From positions 43,569,920 through 43,633,919 of the forward strand of contig OX104128.1 in NCBI GenBank assembly GCA_944470555.2: a stretch of DNA of 64,000 nucleotides, read 5' to 3'. The DNA comes from Heterobilharzia americana. Its lineage: Eukaryota; Platyhelminthes; Trematoda; Strigeidida; Schistosomatidae. A program made the translations under genes and the position numbers. A model generated the notes under the pieces. That model saw nothing but the letters and a program-made list of their open reading frames with translations. It did not search any database and had not been told where the DNA came from. Shown here in pieces: positions 56,001 through 64,000 of this stretch (position 1 is its first letter; each line of letters opens with the position of its first letter).

Positions 56001-56002
<2 letters not shown>
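54150..56002 (+). pseudogene. Gypsy RT, RNase H and integrase N-part
   Basis: RT: IPHVYDLTATLCRMN, FSKIDLVKAYKQIFMA and the catalytic VHVYIDDCLIAS near 54410. After a frameshift come ETGVESFSFLGHSIDNSG, then RNase H ADACDSAIGAVLQQLTDN (54870) and FRDHKPLTSS (55060). Integrase: HPGVRPPSG zinc-region scrap (55440), EDIVRPLPESNGFTHLFACV (55630), FIRWPAAAFIKHI and LGCTRFHTTAFHPKANATAE (55860). The canonical TDRG motif at the second Asp is degraded. Several frame changes. Confidence 0.85.

Positions 56003-56034
<32 letters not shown>
56003..56034. repeat. (TAA)n run
   Basis: About ten TAA units at the left edge of the block that splits the gypsy integrase. Confidence 0.9.
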
Positions 56035-56197
56035 TATTTCATGCAACAAGGGTTACATGGATACAAACCAGTTTACAGGTTTGATCACTTTGGTAATGTG
56101 AGATGACTATTATGTACAATGTTATGCTATACATTAGATGCTGTGATTTATGGCATATAGGAGGCATGTTGAAGCAGGCTCAGTTCGAATTTGAAGA

Positions 56198-56584
56198 TTA
56201 TCCGGTCGTCGTTTGAATCATCCAATATTCTTGAAGGTGAGGCCTCATCACAGTCATGGCCTTGAGGTGTGCGCGTTCGTCATCAGGTTTCGGTGCCAAT
56301 ATTTTCCACTGACGAATGCGATTTGTAGGATTCCATTTGAATGCAGGACTGGTTAAGTAAATCTGAAAAGTGAATAACAAAAGCAAGCAGCAGGCGAAAT
56401 TTGTAACAGGGGCACAAAAATACGCAGGAGTAGATCGACCATGATACATCGGGGTGAGTTTGTACTGACTATTAAACTTACTTGAGGAAGTGTCCAGAAC
56501 CAACTGTTTAGAGGTAAGCTTAGGTGGAAGAAGATGAAGGTGCGCACGACAGTAATGAAAGTCAGCCTGAAGCTGAAGATATCA
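56198..56584 (-). CDS. Two last exons of unknown membrane protein (fragment)
   Basis: Exon 56584-56482 (acceptor tttcgtag, donor gtaagt) and terminal exon 56362-56198 (acceptor cttttcag) join in phase across a 119-base intron. The joined peptide has 88 residues: a hydrophobic span RLTFITVVRTFIFFHLSLPL, NSWFWTLPQ-IYLTSPAFKW, then a basic hydrophilic tail ending in TTTG and a stop. I do not recognise the family. It lies inside an insertion that splits a gypsy integrase, so it may be a transduced or duplicated gene fragment. Upstream exons were not found. It could also be fortuitous. Confidence 0.4.
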
Positions 56585-56764
56585 CTACGAAATAGAAAGA
56601 TTAGAGGATATTTGACCAGGTATTAGCTTGTTATATACCTATGTATAAGCGTATGATGAAGTTATAAACATTTGTGTGAAATTCGTGGTTTCTTTTTTTG
56701 TTCTTAGGACCACCACCCTTTATCTAGTCACGAGGGGAATGATCATGGTGTTGCCTTCACAGTG

Positions 56765-57170
56765 CGTCGATAGCTGGCGTGGGATGCACCTCTGCAGAAC
56801 TCGTCTTTGAGACTACACTTCGCATACCAGGTGAGCTTCCCTCCCCTACAGCTTTCAAGCATGTTTTCGACAGGACATCTTGCTTGACTCGGCCTACAAA
56901 CGTTATGCGTTCAGTTAGGCCCATTCCTGTTGGACCTCAAAGGACTGATGCCTTCGTTCGCCACGTTTTACAAAAGATATCACATATGCTCCGTCGCCGC
57001 AATGCCGTTCGTAGACCACTTCAACCACCTTGAGACGGGCGACTCACAGGGATCAAGTGGCGCGAGAAATTCCATATAATCGAGCGAAGAGGATACGAAG
57101 ACACTTTTGGTATCGACCGTTTGAAAATCGATTATTCCGAAGGCAGAGCCATCATAAACGACGTTTCAGC
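56765..57170 (+). pseudogene. Gypsy integrase C-terminal part
   Basis: Resumes the integrase a few codons after the break at 56002: VGCTSAELVFETTLRIPGEL, VFDRTSCLTRP, RRRNAVRRPLQPP, then (after a stop at 57031) RGYEDTFGIDRLKIDYSEG. Matches the end of gypsy integrases with the usual GTTLRLPGE motif. Confidence 0.75.
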
Positions 57171-57512
57171 TTACCATAGCCGACTAACGATGGGTCTGGT
57201 AACACACAGATGAAACAAACACCGGCACAAAAGGCATGCGATAAGGTTGAGCCGTCAGGTTCCCGGAGTATCTAAAGTCAAATTCAGGTCAGCAGCGTAA
57301 AATAAAATGTGCCAACTATTTTTTGAAATCAAAATTAATTATTTCAGGGCACCGTTTTTTCTATATAATGAGAATCCAAAACTCCTCCCGCATTTTACCT
57401 GTTTATTTACATACAAGGCGGTACGTTTGAAATTGCGTTACATTTTAGCGTGATTTCGTAACTGTATCATAGCTTTGTTATTAACGTCATCATAAGGCTA
57501 CTGAATTCTCAG

Positions 57513-58984
57513 ATGACTGAGCACGTGTCGGACATGCAACTGGGTATGGCTAATGCGTGTAAAAAGGCATGGACACAACCGTCCAAGGAACAGTGGATCA
57601 ACAGTACCCAAATGTTGATGACAAAAAAAGCAGATTCCTCTTGCAACGACTTAAGTGAGTCAGCCTTAAATCCATTTATCCTCAAGAGAAGGAGAACTGC
57701 GTTCGATGAGACAGCCAACGTCAATAATAATGGAAATACCTCTGCATGCCCAACGTGTAATAAGACCACAGCACTAAATGTTGCAGAAGACGTAAAGCTT
57801 AATGTAAGCTCCACATCTTTTGTGAGACTAACTAGACTTCAGCCACCAAGTATGTCTTCCAGAAATCGAGAGCCTGAAGTCCTCCGTAGAGGAACTAAGA
57901 GCAGAAATACGCAGACTGAAGGATGACAAACAGAATAATGCACCACGAGAAATTGTGTTCAGGGCGTTTGAGGTGTCACCCCAGCAGGATAAAATTAGAG
58001 CTCAGATTAGCGACCTCTTGCCACTGAGCATCTTGACGTGTAGTGAATCCATTAATGAAGTTGACATCGAAACACCATCCAAGGCAGATCACCTGGTAAA
58101 CTTTATCACCCCTGAAGTAAGTAAAAGACTTGCACTTAAATTGGCCTGGCAGTCAAAAGGCTCTAAAGCTGCAACATACTTAAGCAGTAGGTATCTCCCC
58201 CAATATACCCAAGCCTAGGACTTCTCCTTCCACAAACTCTATCAAGTCAAATATACGGAAAAACACACCGACCAACGTGGAGACGGAAGACTGCGAAATG
58301 CATGATTTGACTGGACCACCTGAAACTGTAGATCTAGACATACCCATAGAAAGCCCCAAAGTGAAACTTGACACAGCACTAAACGTTGCAGAACCCTTGC
58401 TGAAGTCTACTGCGGGCCTAAAGTCTACTAATCACACCAGCCTAGGTCCTAGGATATCGGCCACTCGATATACAACAGATAAACCAATGCTTTCACGGAA
58501 CCCAACTTGTAGAGACGGAGGCAGAAAGCATAAAATGATCCTGAGTGATCCCGTTATCCCTTCTGCAATTGACAGAAGTATGAACAGTAGCTCTACCAGG
58601 AAGGTTCTATGCACTGAGCCAAGTCTCACTAGCAACGAGAACAAAAATAGACGCCACAACAACCCAACCCCATCTTATACTAATGAGAAAAGCCAGCATC
58701 AAACCGCCTATAATAGAATGTCAGCGGGATGCTTTGTGAGGAAAAACCTTGGTCGGCTACATGGCACTAGCTTACTAGGAGACACCCCCCAATCCAACAT
58801 TAAGCCAGTTACGTTCGTTGTGAATTGCAACAGAAGGCAGTCACTGGTAAGGAATACAACGCAGAACAGAAGTTTACATGGACCACAAAAACACGGTGAT
58901 TTTTTATCCAATGCATCCCTATCAGCTGCAGCTTTGGCCAAACGGCTGATGGTGATGTTGAAACCCCTTACTCTGAACCGCTAA
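57513..58984 (+). pseudogene. CR1 ORF1 remnant (coiled coil)
   Basis: The frame from 57513 gives a polar N-terminus with CPTCNK near 57750. In another frame, 57858-57960 reads SVEELRAEIRRLKDD, a short coiled coil, followed by FEVSPQQDKIRAQISDLLP and FITPEVSKRLALKLAWQ. A third frame (58277-58984) is Ser/Thr/Asn-rich without known motif. At least two frameshifts. Confidence 0.55.
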
Positions 58985-59449
58985 TCTTAGCGCCCTCGGA
59001 GCAACAGAAAAGACAGTCAAACATATACACAAATCCTAGACACCAACTACCCAAGTGGTGTCAACAGATGCGAAAGTGCAACAAGTCTATTGAATCCTCC
59101 AAGTGGTATCACCAGCCCCACACACCCACCACGTATAATGGCAAAACTACCTACCCTCTGTGTAACAGATACTAGAGACGATGCTTGCATGAGGTCAAAC
59201 TCTGTTTATTTGAATAAAATGTGCACACTGAACACAAATAAAAACATTGCTCTGTTCTCCTCTGATAAAGGTGATACTATTTCAAGTCACTGTGAGGTCG
59301 ATTTGCCACTAGGATATCCTAGTAACTCTACAGCTACAATTGAACAAGGTGTAGAGAAGTTCTGTAACGCAACGATGTCAGACTATACTCAGTCAAGCGA
59401 CACTGAGATACCTCTGGGTTTGTTTAGCGAACTAGAAAGCTTCACACAC

Positions 59450-60010
59450 TATTACTCCTCCTACTTGTACACCGTTCTCATAAACGTGAGGTACGTCCTT
59501 AGCAAACTATCGGTATTTAGGGGAATAGCGCTCATTTATAAGCCGCCGGTAATAATAATCATTGATTCTTGGTGCCACGCAAATATACCAGATGAAGAGA
59601 TAAGTATTGACACGTACACGCAATTTCGATGTGACCGGAGTGACAAGAAAGGAGGAGGTTGCCTGATGCACTTCCTGAACACTCCCACTGTATTCGAGTT
59701 GATAAAGTAAGTGACTCTCTGCGGGTCACAATACACTACAGGAATGTTACATCATTGGTGGGACGTGTTTGCAGAGCACCTGGTACCTTTAACAATCATG
59801 AGGTTCCACCGATTACGGCTCTGGAACATTCATCCACTCTCCCATATGTTCGTGAGATCATGTGCGGTGACTTTAACCTATCTGAAATTAAGTGAGATTC
59901 ACTTATTGCTCCGGCTAGGTATGACGACTTCTTTCATACACTGTCTATTTTTGGATGGAGGCAAATTGTTACAATTCCCACAAAAGGTGACAATGTACTG
60001 GACTTAATAT
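59450..60010 (+). pseudogene. CR1 ORF2 endonuclease remnant
   Basis: LINVRYVLSKLSVFRGIAL, SWCHANIPDEEISIDTYTQF and RCDRSDKKGGGCLMHF, then in other frames VCRAPGTFNN and CGDFNLSE. These are the usual endonuclease landmarks, with the expected Glu of TESW replaced by Asp (DSW). Confidence 0.7.
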
Positions 60011-60469
60011 TTTGCCATAACGTATATTCTATTTTGACAAATGCAGGCTCCAAGATCCGAGAAAGTGATCACAAAATGGTATTATGCGCACTGCCACTTC
60101 CTGCAACTGGTACTTCAGTTGGTACTTCTACTACACACCAAATAGTATGTAGAGACTACGGTAGAACGGATCGGCAGCAGATGTGCCCAATGATTAGTTG
60201 CATTGACTGGAGATCATTCTTCACCACTACAGACCTCAAATTAACCATTGATATGTTTTACTACAACTCTAAAACCTGTCTCGATTCCATCGCTCCACTG
60301 AAAGGTTTCAAAAAATGCCACTAAACAATAAGCCATATATACCTCCCAGTGCTCGTAGAAAGTTATGCAAACTCTCAGCAAGATACTACAGACATCACGA
60401 CGTCGATGCACTTCGGTTGATTCTTGGTACTCTCAACTCTGTCTCGCATAAACATGATTTGCGTTTGAA

Positions 60470-61864
60470 GAATGAAGAGTCGTGCACTAGCTAGCTCATC
60501 CAGAGTATATGCTCTCTCAGCACTCCATGAGAGGCGATCGAATTGCACAAGACATAAAATTCCTTTTCTTACCCATGACACCAAATTTTATAATGACCCA
60601 GTGGATATGTGTGAAATATTCAGCGACTTGTTTGCATTCAGTTATCTGGAACCTATAGATTTTTCGGGTGACACTAGTGCGGTCGGCACTTCTAAAAACT
60701 ATTCTTCCCCTCAACTAACGACAATAGATCCGGTTGAATTCACATACTCTAATACTCACCAAGCCATTGGGACGCTAAAATGCTCCAGCAGTGCTGGCAC
60801 AGATGGTATATCATCACATTACTATAAATTTGGTGGCCCCGATATTCCATTATTATTACTTAAAATATTTTCTCTCTCTTTGGAATCTTTCACATACCCT
60901 GACATGGGAAAACATCATTTATTCCCCTTAGATATAAATCTGGTCCAAAAACACTAGCGAGTAACTACAGACCAGTAAATATTACGCCTGTAGTTTCTAG
61001 AATTATGGAGGAAGTTACTAAAGAAAACATTCTTCAGCATGTGCTTAGTGGCAACATCATCACATCGAGTCAACATGGGTTCCTAAAATCGAGGTCCTGT
61101 ATAACTTGCCATCTTGACTTCTTTGGCTTCATGACCACTACGCGAGGTCGACACCAATTAGTCCTTCTACTCTATCTAGACATTTCAAAGGTATTCGACA
61201 GAGTCGGTCACTTGCTGTTAATGAGTAAGTTGATGACTATGGGAATTGACTATCCACTATTGGGATGGATTAGGTCTTTCTTCAGTGATCGCACTCGGGT
61301 GGTGAAGGTAGATTCACACACCTCAAAACCTAGGCCAATCACCTCTAGTATAGTTCAGGGCAGTGTATTAAGCCCCTTCTCTTTACTTTATACGTCAATG
61401 ACATCTGCAGCTGCTTTACATACGGTAAACCATTCTTGTTTGCTGATGACCTAAAAGTTGCATACACATTCACCCATGATAACTTATCCCACTTACAAGC
61501 ACTAATACAAAGGGAGCTCGATATAATATCCGCATGGTCTGCTGCTTGGACGCTTCAGTTCAATACAGGCAAATGTGGCTGGATACATTTCGGTGCTCCA
61601 TCAGTGGATATCCAACTACATCTTCAGTCTACGAAACCACCCGTTCTTAAAGTTGTATGTGACCCTGGACTAAGATATTCAAGGGAACTCACATTTTCCG
61701 AACAGGTAGCCCCACAGACTCGCAAATCTAGGATCCCGATGGGTTGCATAGTTCGTAACTTCCACTTCAAAGTCAAGTTACTGCTCTATAAAACTTGTGT
61801 ACGTCCACTATTAGAACACTGTCCGTTTTTACTGAGTGGTATCCGCATGAGGGACAAACATTAA
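60470..61864 (+). pseudogene. CR1 ORF2 reverse transcriptase remnant
   Basis: GTLKCSSSAGTDGISSHYYK (60770), QHGFLKSRSCITCHLDFF (61070), LLLYLDISKVFDRVGHLL (61168), SIVQGSVLSPFSLLY (61350) and, after a frameshift, FADDLKVAYTF (61437). Then LYKTCVRPLLEHC near 61790. LDISKVFD and VQGSVLSP show substitutions against the usual LDFSKAFD and PQGSVLGP. Confidence 0.8.
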
Positions 61865-61959
61865 ATAGAGGGTGTCCAAAGGCATTTCACAGCTAGATTG
61901 TTAGGACACGATTGCAAATAAAACTACAGCTCCAGATGCAGAACACCAAGTCTAGAAAC

Positions 61960-62314
61960 ACTTCGGATGAGACAACTCAAAATTAACCTGACACTATTCT
62001 TTAATGTGTTACATAAACACACGTTTACAGCCAGTGGTGAGTTTCAGTCCGGACAGAACAGTTGTTACGATCTGCGCAATCACGTCCATAGCGTCACAAT
62101 AAAACGTGTAAATCCTGCTAGCGTGCAAACTTTTTTGATGTCAAATTCTTTGTTGTGGAACAGACTTCCGGCTAATGTGGAGGCCTCCAAATCGACCTCT
62201 GAATTCGGTCGGTTGCCGGCTAACTTCTTATCATCTGGCGACTTCTACGGCTCGTCGAATACACCAACAGTCTCTTTCACGACACCTCATATACTCGGCT
62301 CTCTTAATGTGTAA
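61960..62314 (+). pseudogene. CR1 ORF2 C-terminal remnant
   Basis: RQLKINLTLFFNVLHKHT, SCYDLRNHVHSV, NSLLWNRLPANVEASKS and FGRLPANFLSS, typical of the region after the RT thumb; stop at 62312-62314. Confidence 0.7.
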
Positions 62315-62335
62315 TGAAACAGCCACCACACCACC

Positions 62336-63680
62336 ACTGACTCTTCATACGAAGCGTTGAGGAGACTTCCATAAGTTATCACCTCAAACTAACGGCACAT
62401 TGGGCCCTTCCAACACAGTAATCAAAAACAGAAATCCTTCACCACATGGCAGCATGAAATTTATATTCTTAAATACTCTTTAGAATAAGGATATACAACG
62501 AAAGCCATGGAAAGGGAAGTTAAGTAGGGAGAAACGTGAACATAGGAAACACTCTCCTTGTTGAAACTCTTGCTTTCTCCGCCTGCTGCTTTGTCTGTTT
62601 CTTTCTTGTTGTAGAAAAATAATTCAGTTCTGAACGTTGGTTTGGTCGCCATCGAGAATCAATTACTTAAGGAACAGACCATGGCTGAAACTAAATTTCA
62701 TGGAGGGTAACTAGCTTTACCAAGTTCAGGATACCTAACTACAACAAGCAGAAATCAAAAAATGTTCACTGGACTACAATTTCACAATTATCAAAGTCTA
62801 GGTTTAACCCATCATAAAACTGACCAGCAAAGTCCAACAATTACCAACTACAAGACCATCACGACCCGCGAAAACGAAGCACAAGATGTTCTGGAAGTCC
62901 ATCTGGCGAATTGAAACAAGTCTAGTGCTTCTGGATGCTGGAGTCGTAGAAGTGAAGACATTTGGCTTTCAGTCATAATATTCATCAAGATTGTGAATCT
63001 TTGTTGTGGAATGGAGTTAACACGTATGAATATACGGTCCTGGAATCGTCAATGAAGTACAATATGTAAACAATTCACAGAATTTTCATCACTATCTCAA
63101 GCAAAAAGTAGAAGCTGTTAGGATGGAAGTATTAGCTTCAAGCTTTATTTTTCTCCAGGTAATACCCGTAGTGTCTAGATACAAACCTGTTATTTTGAAT
63201 GCGAAGACAATAACTCCACCTGTCCAACTTGTAAATTTTCTGCACACTTATTCTGCTGGGGTGTTCCATCATATGAAAATGCGGCACACATACCTTCTAG
63301 TGACAACGGGTGGGGATTCACATTACCCTCCATTAAGATGAATGCAATCTGTAGATAAAAATATTCATGCCTCTAAAAATGGCATGTGCCTGTATACTCA
63401 GGAATAAATATTATTATCATTTAAATTATTTCCTACCGCGTAATCATACTCTTCAAAAAAATGGAAATAAGCAAAAACTTTATTTTCGATATATTTATAT
63501 ACAAATTTTTCCCAATTTTTACGAAAACCTCTACTTTTGCTGAACCCACATTTTCGAATCTCTTCTAGTTTATCCAAACCCAATTATTCACGATAGTGGA
63601 GTCATTCGGAAATAAGCCAGGTAGTACAGGAAGTGTTGGCTAATAGTTTTATGTAAATGCAGAGAGTATACAGTTAACAC
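62336..63680. other. Nothing recognised
   Basis: Frames 62461-62652 (minus) and 63123-63341 (plus) show no family match and no convincing splice pattern. No repeat copy was identified. Confidence 0.35.
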
Positions 63681-63700
63681 TATTATTATTATTATTATTA
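63681..63700. repeat. (TTA)n tail of RTE-like element
   Basis: Short triplet run directly after the stop codon of the minus-strand element, as expected for an RTE 3' tail. Confidence 0.8.
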
Positions 63701-64000
63701 GTCCCTTGGGTTCCTAGTGGAACATAGGGCTTCAGTAGCACGCCTCCAGTGACCTCTGTTCTCTGAGATCTTTTGAACCTGGTTCCACGACAGCCCACAA
63801 CCTCTCATTTCCTCTTCGCATGACCTCCTCCATGTCACCCTCGGACGTCCAACTCGTCGCTTCCCATGGGGATTCCACTCGAGGGCCTGACGCGTGATGT
63901 CCTCAGTCGGCCTTCTCAGTGCATGGCCAATCCATCTCCACTTCTTCCTGCATATTTGTTGCGTGATAGGTTCTTGGTTGGTTCGTTCCCAGAGTTCCTT
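63698..64000 (-). CDS. RTE-like reverse transcriptase C-terminus (partial)
   Basis: Unbroken frame of 100 codons running off the right edge, stop TAA at 63700-63698. It reads ELWERTNQEPITQQI, KKWRWIGHALRRPTEDITRQ, ALEWNPHGKRRVGRP, RVTWRRSCEEEMRGCGLSW and RATEALCSTRNPRD. This WIGHALRR-type tail is that of SR2-like RTE elements in schistosomes, a family distinct from the CRLAG-ending one in this window. No damage in the visible part. Confidence 0.85.
   Translation of the reverse strand, partial: KELWERTNQEPITQQICRKKWRWIGHALRRPTEDITRQALEWNPHGKRRVGRPRVTWRRSCEEEMRGCGLSWNQVQKISENRGHWRRATEALCSTRNPRD

Larger units (their letters stand above)
51379..57190 (+). mobile_element. Ty3/gypsy LTR retrotransposon, broken
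   Basis: Domain order is gag, protease, RT, RNase H, integrase, typical of Ty3/gypsy. A putative single 5' LTR (about 51379-51782, TATA-like gtatataac at 51664) precedes a TGG-type primer site at 51787 (tggtgatcccactcc). No 3' LTR was found. It is interrupted at about 53198-54140 and 56003-56765 by other sequence and by stops and frameshifts. Boudicca- and Saci-type gypsy elements are known from schistosomes; I cannot name this one. Confidence 0.85.
57480..62335 (+). mobile_element. CR1-like retrotransposon, decayed
   Basis: Second CR1-like family, plus strand. ORF1 region 57513-58984, endonuclease about 59450-60010, RT 60470-61864, C-terminal region 61960-62314. Many stops and shifts. Its RT has FADDLKV, and its domain order matches CR1-type elements known from schistosomes, but it differs from the element at 32-36 kb (no PHD seen). 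Confidence 0.8.

Noticed and set aside
1..64000. CRISPR arrays, operons, bacterial promoters or defence systems
   Set aside because: The window has introns, SINEs and eukaryotic retrotransposons throughout; no spaced direct-repeat array was seen.

Overview
This window is eukaryotic and almost certainly from a blood-fluke (schistosome-type trematode) genome; the species cannot be told. Evidence: two host genes with long transposon-filled introns next to introns of only 41 and 45 bases; RTE-like, CR1-like, BEL/Pao and Ty3/gypsy elements of the kinds common in schistosomes; and two degenerate Sm-alpha-type SINE copies that carry a hammerhead-ribozyme-like core. There is no prokaryotic content.

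Host genes. (1) Minus strand, 17281 down to 2837: six exons encoding the N-terminal lumenal sensor part of an EIF2AK3/PERK-type endoplasmic reticulum stress kinase. Exon phases agree from a start codon with an upstream in-frame stop; the transmembrane and kinase exons must lie beyond the left edge. (2) Plus strand, 31793 to 49062: a complete six-exon alpha-SNAP (NSF attachment protein), 289 residues, all splice phases compatible. The two genes are divergent, about 14.5 kb apart. (3) Weaker: a possible last exon of an unknown minus-strand gene (18200-18344) and two spliced-looking exons of an unknown membrane protein (56198-56584, minus) sitting inside a gypsy remnant.

Mobile DNA, left to right: minus-strand RTE 3' remnants (590-1250, 4970-5640, 7180-7450); three head-to-tail palindromic MITE copies (3464-3971); a 269-base, about 99% identical inverted repeat (8245-8513 / 10171-10439); a decayed plus-strand RTE (about 10930-14285) followed by a second RTE scrap; an intact BEL/Pao element (21883-28726) with 749-base LTRs, a 5-base target duplication and a single uninterrupted gag-pol frame; CR1-like scraps (30060-30775); a nearly full-length but broken CR1-like element (32280-36130, minus) with a PHD-type ORF1; a 5'-truncated RTE copy nearly identical to the one at 13.6 kb (46757-47440); a broken Ty3/gypsy element (51.4-57.2 kb); a decayed CR1-like element (57.5-62.3 kb, plus); and the 3' end of another RTE-like element running off the right edge (63698-64000, minus).

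The window therefore reads as two conserved secretory-pathway genes (ER stress sensing; SNARE recycling) embedded in layered retrotransposon insertions. I saw no new multi-gene system. The points most worth checking are the fully intact BEL element, the long near-perfect inverted repeat, the hammerhead-bearing SINE pair, the tandem MITE array and the exon-bearing insertion in the gypsy integrase.
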